Assembly: GCA_002404345.1 (NCBI GenBank)
Contig: DHJN01000162.1
Location: 1-5,038, forward strand
Origin: Actinobacteria bacterium UBA4719
GTDB lineage: Bacteria; Actinomycetota; Actinomycetes; Actinomycetales; Dermatophilaceae
DNA: 5,038 nucleotides
Direction of reading: 5' to 3'
How positions within the stretch are numbered: position 1 is the stretch's first letter; each line of letters starts with the position of its first letter. The translations under genes and the position numbers were made by a program. Positions 1-5,038 of the stretch are shown in pieces. Below the pieces are notes generated by a model. It was given only the letters and a program-made list of their open reading frames with translations, searched no databases and was not told the origin of the DNA.

Positions 1-2697
1 GTTGTGCGGCCGGGGGCGCTGGATCGCGACGCGGCGGTGGAACAGGTCGTGGCCCGGCTGGGGGCGCGCCGCTCGGGCTGGAACACCGCCGACGTTCGCG
101 GGGAGGTCGAGCAGCTGATTGCCCGCACGGGACTTGTGGCCCAGGCCGCGGTGCGCCTGGAGCTGGCGGAGGACCTCACCGCCCGCGCCCTGAACGCGTG
201 CGTCCCATTGCTGACCCACCGCGACGGGTCGCCGTGGCGCGGGGTCCCGGAGCATGTCCGGGCCCTGACTTCACCGGCGGTCTTGCAGGTCGAAGCCGAC
301 ATCACCAGTGCGATGATCGCCCGGGCCCAGGAGTCCCCGATCCCAGCCGTGCTCGAGGCCTTGGTCGAGCCCGTGGTCTCCCTCGATGTCGCGCAACGTG
401 AGGTTGTCGCTGCCCTGGCGGGTACCGGAACCCTGCTGGTGGTCGAAGGGGCGGCAGGGGCCGGCAAGACCACCACCCTTGCCGCCGCCCAAACAGTGCT
501 GGCCCAGCAAGGCCACCGGCTGGTGGTAGTGACCCCGACCCTGAAGGCAGCCACCGTCGCCGCACGGGAGCTCGGCAGCCGCGCGTTCTCCGCGGCCTGG
601 CTCGCCCACCAACACGGCTATCGCTGGGACGACCACAGCCTCTGGACCCGGCTCGAGCCCGGCCAACATGAGAGTCACCGCGACCCGCACACCGGCAAGG
701 CCTACGCCGGCCCGTCATTTGCGGCGGCGTTGGCGGCCGGTGACCTGCTGCTGGTCGACGAGGCCGGGATGCTCGACCAGGACACCGCCCGCGCCCTGCT
801 GACCATCGCTGATGAGACCGGGGCCCGGGTCGCGCTCGTCGGGGACCGCCACCAACTGCCCGCAGTGGGCCGCGGCGGGGTCCTTGACCTCGCCGTCCGC
901 TGGGCCCCGCCCCAAGCCTGCCTCACCCTGGATGTCGTCCACCGGTTCAACGATCCCCAGTACGCCCGGATCAGCCTCGCGATGCGCACAGGTGAAACTC
1001 TCGAGACCGTTAGTGCGTCGACTAGTGAGCGTCGGGGCGCGACGACTGGTGCCGTATCTGGTGGGGTCTTCGACGCCCTCTTGGCCCGCGACCAGATCCG
1101 CATCTACCCCACGCAGGCCGAACGCACCCAGGCCCTCGCCGTCCTGACAGCCGCCAGCATCATCGGCGGCGAGCACGGGGTACTGGCGATGGCGGAGACC
1201 CGTGAGCAGGTCGCCGTCCTGAACGGCGCGATCCGTGACCGCCTCGTGGCAGCAGCTCGGGTCCAGGACACTGCGGCGATCACGACCCAGGCAGGGGAGC
1301 GGATCGGCGTCGGTGACCGGGTCGCGACTCGCCGGAACGACCGAGCCCTGCAGGTGGCCAACCGCGACACCTGGACCCTGACCGCTATCGCCGATGACGG
1401 AACTGCCACGGTCACCGGCAGCACAGGCCAGCAGCGGGTGCTGCCGCCCTCCTATGTCCGCCAGCAGGTGGAGCTCGCCTACGCGAGCACGTGTTACGGC
1501 GCGCAAGGCGAAACCACCAGCGTCGGGCACTTGCTGCTGGGCGGGCACACCGGCGCCGCGGGCGCGTACGTCGGTATGACCCGCGGCCGCGATACCAATA
1601 TCGCCCACCTCGTTGCTGAGTCGATCGAGGATGCCCGGGCCCAGTGGGTCGCGGCATTCAGCCGCGACCGCGCCGACCTCGGACCCGCCCACGCCGCACG
1701 GCTGGCCGCCGAGCAAGCCGACAAGTACGCACCCCAGCGGCCCCAGGCTCAGGCGCTGGCCGACGTGTACCGGGCCTGGACCACCGAGGCAGACCTGTCC
1801 GAACGGCTTGCCGCAACCCACCACCTGCGCGACCAGCTCGCCCAGGTGGTAGCGATCCGGGCCGGGTCCGACCCGCAGCTGGCACGGTTGGACAAGGCTG
1901 TCGAGAATGCCTGGGCGGCGGCCGACCGCGCCTGCACGCGGGCCGACCAGGTTCAGGACAGCATCAAAGCCGACGCTGGCCGGATCGCCGAGGCCCTTCT
2001 TGGACGTTGGGACAACGACTACCCGACGGCATCGGCTGCGGCCCAGACAATCCGCGGCGGCAGCCGGCGCTTCGGGCGGCATCGCGGCGACGTGCGGCAG
2101 GCTCGCGCACACCTGCAGGAATGGGCGCAGACCTGGCGGCCCGCGCTCCCGCAGCTCCCGGCAGGCGTCGAAGAGCTGGCAGCAGCGATGCCCTACACCG
2201 CCACCTCCGCGCTCCACCAGGCGATCACCAGCCACGCCCAGAACACGGCCGAGCAAGCCCACCCCGACCACCGGCAGCTCGCCGCCGCAGCCCAGAGCGC
2301 CACAGCTCAGGCGCATGAGGCCGACGACGCCCGCGCTGCTGCGGCGGGGTCACTCTCACGGCGGCTGGTCGGGTTCGGCAACCTCGCCTACACCGACGAC
2401 CCAACCGGACGCCTTGCCGAAACAGAGCACGCCGCCGCCGAACTCAGCGACCAGGTCCGCCGGGCACGGGAACGTGTCGGTGCGCTGCGGCAGGAGCCTG
2501 CGATCCGCACCCTGACGCCCGGGCGGCTTCAGACCGAACGCGAGAACTGGCAGGCCCAGCGCGCCGAAGCCCAGGAAGCCGACCGTGACGGCAAGTGGCT
2601 CGCCGCCACCGCTGCCACGACCGCTACCCGGGTCCACCCCGAGGATCGGGTGTCTCTGGCATCCGATCGCGGCCGAGGTCAAGGGGTCGGGCGGTGA
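1..2697 (+). CDS. MobF/TraA-family conjugative relaxase-helicase, C-terminal part (5' end outside window)
   Basis: This is the helicase and C-terminal part of a MobF (TrwC/TraI-like) relaxase, which nicks oriT and unwinds plasmid or ICE DNA for transfer. The frame is open at base 1, so the GTG at 4 is probably internal. Counting from that GTG, SF1B/RecD-like motifs are: Walker A GAAGAGKT 149-156, motif Ia VVTPTLKAA 175-183, Walker B DEAGM 252-256, motif III GDRHQLP 280-286, VHRF 312-315, an SH3-like GDRVATRRND 437-446, motif V ASTCYGAQG 494-502 and motif VI YVGMTRGRDTN 522-532. Residues from about 545 on are Ala/Arg/Gln-rich and probably helical. The N-terminal TrwC domain with catalytic Tyr and His residues is not visible. 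Motif V has Cys-Tyr where I would expect Thr-His in relatives (from memory). Residues 331-353 look like a codon-atypical insert. The family call is secure; whether the full protein is intact cannot be seen. Confidence 0.93.
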   Translation, partial: VVRPGALDRDAAVEQVVARLGARRSGWNTADVRGEVEQLIARTGLVAQAAVRLELAEDLTARALNACVPLLTHRDGSPWRGVPEHVRALTSPAVLQVEADITSAMIARAQESPIPAVLEALVEPVVSLDVAQREVVAALAGTGTLLVVEGAAGAGKTTTLAAAQTVLAQQGHRLVVVTPTLKAATVAARELGSRAFSAAWLAHQHGYRWDDHSLWTRLEPGQHESHRDPHTGKAYAGPSFAAALAAGDLLLVDEAGMLDQDTARALLTIADETGARVALVGDRHQLPAVGRGGVLDLAVRWAPPQACLTLDVVHRFNDPQYARISLAMRTGETLETVSASTSERRGATTGAVSGGVFDALLARDQIRIYPTQAERTQALAVLTAASIIGGEHGVLAMAETREQVAVLNGAIRDRLVAAARVQDTAAITTQAGERIGVGDRVATRRNDRALQVANRDTWTLTAIADDGTATVTGSTGQQRVLPPSYVRQQVELAYASTCYGAQGETTSVGHLLLGGHTGAAGAYVGMTRGRDTNIAHLVAESIEDARAQWVAAFSRDRADLGPAHAARLAAEQADKYAPQRPQAQALADVYRAWTTEADLSERLAATHHLRDQLAQVVAIRAGSDPQLARLDKAVENAWAAADRACTRADQVQDSIKADAGRIAEALLGRWDNDYPTASAAAQTIRGGSRRFGRHRGDVRQARAHLQEWAQTWRPALPQLPAGVEELAAAMPYTATSALHQAITSHAQNTAEQAHPDHRQLAAAAQSATAQAHEADDARAAAAGSLSRRLVGFGNLAYTDDPTGRLAETEHAAAELSDQVRRARERVGALRQEPAIRTLTPGRLQTERENWQAQRAEAQEADRDGKWLAATAATTATRVHPEDRVSLASDRGRGQGVGR
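1015..1051 (+). repeat. Imperfect 13-bp direct repeat inside the relaxase helicase domain
   Basis: GCGTCGACTAGTG (1015-1027) recurs as GCGACGACTGGTG (1039-1051) with two mismatches and a 24-bp period, which equals eight codons and keeps the frame. It lies in a Ser/Thr/Gly-rich stretch (relaxase residues about 331-353) whose codons often end in T or A, unlike the surrounding gene. It may mark an in-frame duplication or insertion in a surface loop. Chance similarity in GC-rich DNA is possible. Confidence 0.5.
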
Positions 2698-2780
2698 GAA
2701 CCACCTGCGTAGAAGTTGTCCGCAGACGTCCCCGAATCCGGGCCCCGAGAGCAGGCAGGTTCCGTTGCTTCTCCACGGCG

Positions 2781-2845
2781 GCCGGTCACGTTTCGATCCA
2801 GCTGTCCACGACAGTTACGAAGAATTGCCTACCAGGGTGACCGGC
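2781..2845. repeat. Spaced 9-bp perfect inverted repeat upstream of xis
   Basis: GCCGGTCAC at 2781-2789 is the exact reverse complement of GTGACCGGC at 2837-2845, with 47 bases between. The arms flank the palindrome at 2800-2816. Possible roles are two half-sites for Xis or a repressor that loops the DNA, or a recombination or transfer site. Spacing this wide makes a transcript hairpin less likely. The repeat is observed; its role is inferred. Confidence 0.5.
2800..2816. promoter_or_regulatory. Small palindrome, possible operator
   Basis: CTGTC and GACAG (2802-2806 and 2810-2814) form a perfect 5-bp dyad around CAC, extended by an A-T pair (2800/2816) across a G-T wobble. It lies about 110 bases before xis, between the arms of the larger inverted repeat. 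It could be an operator half of the xis control region. The short arms make chance a real alternative. Confidence 0.25.
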
Positions 2846-2912
2846 AGGCCCTCAATTACTGCCTTAGGGAAGGTGGAGAGAGCCTGACCGCCCACCGGAA
2901 ACGCACACCACC

Positions 2913-2918
2913 AAGGAG
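2913..2918 (+). promoter_or_regulatory. Ribosome binding site of xis
   Basis: AAGGAG lies 7 bases before the ATG at 2926 and fixes that start. The same module (AAGGAGC, five to six bases, then GACCATG at near-identical spacing) precedes int at 3336, so the two genes share nearly the same translation signal. Confidence 0.8.
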
Positions 2919-2925
2919 CAAGACC

Positions 2926-3162
2926 ATGAGCAACAAGAACAGCAACGACCACGAGGGTGTCGCTGAGCGTGGGCGCGACGATGAACTGCTCACCATCGGC
3001 GAAGTCGCTGACATCGTTCGCGTCCCCGTCGCCACCTTGCGTTACTGGCGCCACCTCGGCACCGGTCCCCGCAGCTTCCGGATCGGCCGCGGCGTGCGCT
3101 ACTGGCACCACGAAGTCACCACCTGGCTGCAAAGCCAAAGCGACGGCCCCACCGCCGCATGA
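2926..3162 (+). CDS. xis: Excisionase-like helix-turn-helix protein (MerR/AlpA-type, HTH_17)
   Basis: A 78-residue protein with a charged N-terminal tail (1-20) followed by a winged-helix DNA-binding domain at about 21-71. The helix-turn-helix is GEVADIVRVPVATLRYWR (25-42), followed by the characteristic GTGPRSFRIGR turn/wing and a closing YWHHEVTTWL helix. This is the usual form of small actinobacterial excisionases that bend DNA beside the att site and bias the integrase toward excision; some relatives instead regulate transcription. Its position directly before a tyrosine integrase supports the Xis role. The ATG at 2926 is chosen for its AAGGAG; longer in-frame starts lack one. The stop overlaps the ATG at 3159, suggesting coupling to a small downstream frame. 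The family call is firm; the excision function is inferred. Confidence 0.85.
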   Translation: MSNKNSNDHEGVAERGRDDELLTIGEVADIVRVPVATLRYWRHLGTGPRSFRIGRGVRYWHHEVTTWLQSQSDGPTAA

Positions 3163-3362
3163 GTCCTCGACAAATCAGCGTGGATGTCGGAGCGATGTGT
3201 TACGACGTACGTATGAACACTCGCGTCGAGGATGCCGGGCAGCACGCCAACAGAGTGCACGTGGCGGCCCGCCATCGGGAGATGAGTGAGCAGGCCCGGG
3301 CACGGGCACACACAGAGCGCACCTCGCGTTATGGCAAGGAGCCCGACCATGGCGAACATTGA
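3159..3362 (+). CDS. Possible small hypothetical protein between xis and int
   Basis: A 67-codon frame begins at an ATGA overlap with the xis stop and ends 14 bases inside int. I do not recognise the product. It is hydrophilic and rich in Arg, His and Glu, with no membrane segment, signal peptide or known motif; its second half looks helical and basic. From the internal ATG at 3213 (49 residues), about 73 percent of codons end in G or C, which fits coding but also fits GC-rich background. No good ribosome site precedes 3195 or 3213, so translation would rely on coupling to xis at 3159. The alternative is that this is a non-coding spacer, with int translated only from its own ribosome site. 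Low confidence. Confidence 0.3.
   Translation: MSPRQISVDVGAMCYDVRMNTRVEDAGQHANRVHVAARHREMSEQARARAHTERTSRYGKEPDHGEH
3336..3341 (+). promoter_or_regulatory. Ribosome binding site deciding the integrase start
   Basis: AAGGAG sits 7 bases before the ATG at 3349. It rules against the longer in-frame starts at 3286 and 3331, which lack such a site and would add 21 or 6 residues ahead of the conserved MANIEKRPDG N-terminus. Confidence 0.8.
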
Positions 3363-4428
3363 GAAGCGACCTGACGGCGTCTGGCGTGCCCGGTACTACG
3401 ACGAGACTGGCAAACAGCACGCGAAACACTTCCGCAGGAAGACAGACGCCCAGACCTGGCTAGACGAGGTCACTGCCTCGGTTGTACGCGGCGACTACGT
3501 TGACCCCAAGACGGCCAGGACGTTGTTGAGGACGTATGCCGCGAAGTGGGAGAAGGTCCAGGTCGGCCGTGACTCAACCCTGAGCGTCACGGACAACGCA
3601 GTGCGGCTGCACATCAACCCTGAGCTGGGGGACAGGCGAATCGGCTCGATCCGTCAGAGCGACATACAGGGACTCGTGAAGACGTTGGAGGGCAAGGAAC
3701 TCGCAGCCGGCACGGTGCGGAACATCTACGACACGGCCGCGCGGATCTTCGCGTCTGCCGTCGACGACCGGGTGATCCCGTCGTCGCCGTGCCACCGGAT
3801 CAAACTGCCGAAAGACGACAAGGGCGAGATCGTGCCGTTGACGTTGGTTCAGGTCCGCTCACTGGAAGCCGGGATGGGCAGCCTCGGCGCGGCCGTCATC
3901 ACCCTGGCCGGGTCTGGTCTGCGGATCGGTGAACTGCTCGGGCTCGAGGTGTCCGACGTCGACTTCCTGCGGCGGACGATTCGCGTCCAACGCCAGCGGG
4001 CACAGTCGAATGAACTCACACCGCCGAAGTCGAAGTCGTCAGCTCGGACGGTGCCAGTCGGCCAGACAGTCATCGACGCGCTGGCTGCGTACCTGAAAGC
4101 GGAGGACCGGAAGACGGGACCGCTGTTCGTGAACGTGTTCGGCCGGCCGCTGACCTATCGGCAGTGGAAGCCGCTCTGGAAGGCGGCAGCGGAGTCGGCC
4201 GAGGTCAAGGCGACAGCTCACGCGCTGCGGCACTTCTACGCCAGCGCGTTGATCGCTGGGGGAGCGTCCGTCAAGCAGGTTCAGACGGTCCTCGGGCATG
4301 CCTCAGCCGTCGTCACGCTGCGAACCTACGCGCATCTTTGGCCTGGTGATGACGACCGCACCCGGTCCATCATGGACGCCGTTCTCAGTCCCCCCAAGGA
4401 CTCTGCAAGGACTGAGAACGCGCCCTGA
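3349..4428 (+). CDS. int: Tyrosine recombinase, site-specific integrase
   Basis: A complete 359-residue phage/ICE-type integrase that would catalyse integration and excision between attP and attB. Residues 1-50 form an arm-binding-like domain (IEKRPDGVWRARYYD, then FRRKTDAQTWLDE); about 60-150 is the SAM-like core-binding domain; about 165-345 is the catalytic domain. Catalytic residues are present: Arg192 (GSGLRIGELLGL), a Lys at 227 or 229 (PPKSKSSARTVPV), His291 and Arg294 (HALRH), His317 (LGHAS) and the nucleophile Tyr327 (RTYAHLW). Nothing looks broken, so it is probably active. It follows xis and a possible small ORF and is likely co-transcribed with them. It is the last gene before a hairpin and converges on sodN. 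Its final 16 codons contain an inverted repeat and phased repeats that may double as protein-binding sites. TTG leucine codons are frequent, a weak sign of a different codon history from the relaxase. Confidence 0.95.
   Translation: MANIEKRPDGVWRARYYDETGKQHAKHFRRKTDAQTWLDEVTASVVRGDYVDPKTARTLLRTYAAKWEKVQVGRDSTLSVTDNAVRLHINPELGDRRIGSIRQSDIQGLVKTLEGKELAAGTVRNIYDTAARIFASAVDDRVIPSSPCHRIKLPKDDKGEIVPLTLVQVRSLEAGMGSLGAAVITLAGSGLRIGELLGLEVSDVDFLRRTIRVQRQRAQSNELTPPKSKSSARTVPVGQTVIDALAAYLKAEDRKTGPLFVNVFGRPLTYRQWKPLWKAAAESAEVKATAHALRHFYASALIAGGASVKQVQTVLGHASAVVTLRTYAHLWPGDDDRTRSIMDAVLSPPKDSARTENAP
4380..4420. repeat. 12-bp inverted repeat with 11-bp-phased GGACT units at the int 3' end
   Basis: The arm CGTTCTCAGTCC (4380-4391) is exactly complementary to GGACTGAGAACG (4409-4420) around a 17-base loop. 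Within it, CAAGGACT occurs directly twice (4395-4402 and 4406-4413). Counting the inverted AGTCC at 4387, the three GGACT-type units start at 4387, 4398 and 4409, exactly 11 bp apart, so they lie on one face of the helix. Such phasing suits arm-type sites for integrase or sites for excisionase near attP. The stretch also encodes the integrase tail (roughly AVLSPPKDSARTENAP), so it may have two uses. The stem could also form in the int transcript. Confidence 0.65.
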
Positions 4429-4490
4429 CGGTATCCCCGCAGGTCAGAGACCTGCGGGGGTCATGCTGCCTTTTTGGTCTCCCAGAAGAT
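4429..4490. other. Putative attachment-site region (element/chromosome junction) at the sodN 3' end
   Basis: The integrase stop at 4428 is followed by only 32 bases before the sodN stop codon (4461-4463, minus strand). Integrases usually lie beside their attachment site, and sodN is a likely chromosomal gene, so the boundary should fall here or in the sodN 3' end. The last sodN codons (AAA AAG GCA GCA) contain the gene's only two GCA alanine codons, while the conserved IFWETK codons before them are G/C-ending. This fits a crossover near 4470-4490 in which the element restores the end of the protein. The exact core cannot be set without the other end of the element. Confidence 0.35.
4435..4475. 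terminator. Strong hairpin between convergent int and sodN, likely bidirectional terminator
   Basis: CCCCGCAGGTC (4435-4445) and GACCTGCGGGG (4449-4459) form a perfect 11-bp GC-rich stem with a 3-base AGA loop. On the plus strand a five-T run follows at 4471-4475, eleven bases after the stem, so it is not a textbook intrinsic terminator in that direction. On the minus strand the hairpin begins one base after the sodN stop and has no U-tract. U-poor hairpins are common after actinobacterial genes, so a shared terminator is the simplest reading. It may also form part of the attachment site. Confidence 0.65.
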
Positions 4491-4865
4491 CACGGCGATC
4501 TCGTCGATCTTGGCCAGCAGCTGGTCGGCCACGCCGACGTCCCACGAGGCCTTCGTGCCACCGGCGCCGGCGAGCTTGGTGGCCTCGTTGAACAGGGTGT
4601 TCAGCTGCGGATACTTCTCGAAGTGCGGGGGCTTGAAGTAGTCGGTCCACAACACCCACAGGTGGTGTTTGACCAGTTCGGAGCGCTCTTCCTTGATGGT
4701 GAGGGCGCGCGCCTTGAAGTCGGCGTCGCTTGAGGCAGCCGCCTTGACCATGCAGGCCTTCACGGATTCGGCCTCGAGCTTGGCCTGGGCTGGGTCGTAG
4801 ACGCCGCAGGGCAGGTCGCAGTGGGCGCTGACCTGAACCGGAGCGGCAAACAAACGCAAGAACAT
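4461..4865 (-). CDS. sodN: Nickel superoxide dismutase precursor
   Basis: SodN converts superoxide to oxygen and hydrogen peroxide in the cytoplasm using a nickel centre, as a homohexamer in known cases. The 134-residue precursor has a 14-residue leader (MFLRLFAAPVQVSA) that must be removed to expose the nickel hook HCDLPCGVYD at 15-24. His15, Cys16 and Cys20 become His1, Cys2 and Cys6 of the mature 120-residue enzyme. The family signatures YFKPPHFEKYP (76-86) and IFWETKK (126-132) are present. An additional Cys38, just after the hook helix, is unlike the Streptomyces enzyme as I recall it. The ATG at 4865 is chosen because it gives the family's leader length and has GAAGGGA 7 bases upstream; an in-frame start at 4946 would add 27 unneeded residues. 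The SodX-type maturation protease is not in the window. sodN is probably host chromosome beside the inserted element. Confidence 0.96.
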   Translation of the reverse strand: MFLRLFAAPVQVSAHCDLPCGVYDPAQAKLEAESVKACMVKAAASSDADFKARALTIKEERSELVKHHLWVLWTDYFKPPHFEKYPQLNTLFNEATKLAGAGGTKASWDVGVADQLLAKIDEIAVIFWETKKAA

Positions 4866-5038
4866 CTGAGGGTCCCTTCGACAAGAGTATGGGGGTGTGG
4901 CGACGAACTTACCCGGCATCGTCAGCGCAGGCGAGCAGGGATCCACATGTTAAGCCGGGCCGGCACACGCAGAAGCACGCGAGCCCGTATGCCGGCGGCG
5001 GGGATCGCGCCGACCGCCCAGGAGTCCAGACCCTCCCT
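4866..5038. other. sodN upstream region with weak promoter-like sequences
   Basis: This stretch should hold the sodN promoter. On the minus strand two TANNNT-type -10 candidates are visible: TAACAT at 4947-4952, giving a leader of roughly 70-75 bases, and TACTCT closer to the gene, which would leave almost no leader. Neither has a good -35. I see no TTGCAA-type Nur dyad. On the plus strand, frames are open to the window edge from ATG 4889 (no good ribosome site) and ATG 4947 (AGGGA 5 bases before, but with a rare TTA second codon). Either could begin a divergent gene, and a maturation protease would make sense here, but no protease motif is visible. Confidence 0.35.
4873..4879 (-). promoter_or_regulatory. 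Ribosome binding site of sodN
   Basis: On the minus strand GAAGGGA stands 7 bases before the ATG at 4865. It supports this start over the longer in-frame one at 4946 and gives the 14-residue leader expected of nickel superoxide dismutase. Confidence 0.65.

Larger units (their letters stand above)
2698..2925. other. Non-coding leader between relaxase gene and xis
   Basis: These 228 bases separate the relaxase stop from the xis start. I see no convincing protein here; the xis frame extends upstream, but that part has neither a good ribosome site nor family similarity. The stretch contains a spaced 9-bp inverted repeat, a small palindrome and the xis ribosome site. I found no clear -35/-10 pair and no strong terminator after the relaxase gene. 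The gap is long enough for a promoter and operator controlling xis and int, or for part of a transfer origin, but neither is shown by the sequence. Confidence 0.5.

Noticed and set aside
1015..1026. Adjacent SalI-like and SpeI-like hexamers (GTCGAC, ACTAGT), with CTCGAG nearby, as a sign of a cloning linker
   Set aside because: The reading frame and helicase similarity continue on both sides, there is no vector sequence, and GC-rich repeat-containing DNA can yield these hexamers by chance.
715..2316. A 533-codon open frame on the minus strand opposite the relaxase gene
   Set aside because: Long antisense frames are expected opposite a GC3-rich gene. Its product is Gly/Val/Arg-rich with no recognisable domain, and the plus strand carries a clear helicase throughout.
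1644..2318. A 224-codon plus-strand frame overlapping the relaxase C-terminal part
   Set aside because: The product is an Arg/Pro/Ala-rich frame-shifted shadow of the relaxase; the real frame stays open and continues the family-like sequence.
2716..2925. In-frame N-terminal extension of xis (start at 2716)
   Set aside because: No ribosome site supports it, the added residues resemble nothing expected for an excisionase, and the ATG at 2926 has a strong AAGGAG at good spacing.
3286..3348. Longer integrase start at 3286 (or 3331)
   Set aside because: The ATG at 3349 has AAGGAG 7 bases upstream and gives the conserved MANIEKRPDG-type N-terminus; the longer starts lack both.
4429..4500. tRNA gene 3' end as the attachment site
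   Set aside because: I looked for a T-arm and acceptor-like sequence after int because such elements often use tRNA genes. The only structure is the 11-bp hairpin, which has a 3-base loop and no TTCRANY motif.
4947..5038. Divergent coding start at ATG 4947 (or 4889) running off the right edge
   Set aside because: The fragment is too short to recognise, two frames compete, ATG 4947 overlaps a possible sodN -10 and has a rare TTA second codon, and no SodX motif is visible. It is noted only within the upstream-region entry.

Overview
The window is high-GC DNA with strongly GC-ending codons, typical of an actinobacterium. A nickel superoxide dismutase gene (sodN) at the right end, and relaxase sequence features characteristic of actinobacterial MobF proteins, support this. 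A lineage such as the Propionibacteriales is plausible, but the sequence alone does not settle the genus.

Layout from left to right: (1) positions 1-2697 hold the C-terminal 898 codons of a large MobF/TraA-type conjugative relaxase-helicase, entering from beyond the left edge. The SF1 helicase motifs are intact; the N-terminal nicking domain is outside the window. (2) 2698-2925 is a 228-base non-coding leader with a 9-bp inverted repeat spread over 65 bp and a small palindrome. (3) 2926-3162 is a 78-residue MerR-like excisionase/DNA-binding protein. (4) 3159-3362 is a possible 67-codon small gene overlapping both neighbours. (5) 3349-4428 is a complete tyrosine-recombinase integrase. (6) 4380-4475 holds a 12-bp inverted repeat with 11-bp-phased GGACT units inside the end of int, then a perfect 11-bp-stem hairpin. 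(7) 4461-4865, minus strand, is a complete sodN gene converging on int. (8) 4866-5038 is sodN upstream DNA.

Items 1-5 read as the right-hand end of an integrated mobilizable or conjugative element: the relaxase processes DNA for transfer, Xis and Int control excision and integration, and int sits last, as is usual next to an attachment site. sodN looks like host chromosome. The int-sodN junction is therefore the best place to look for the element boundary. The sodN stop codon abuts the hairpin, and the last sodN codons differ in style from the rest of the gene, which suggests, without proving, that the element is inserted at the 3' end of sodN and rebuilds its terminal codons.

No wholly new system is evident. 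The points most worth a second look are the possible sodN attachment site, the helically phased repeats at the end of int, the small overlapping ORF between xis and int, and a codon-atypical insert-like segment in the relaxase helicase.
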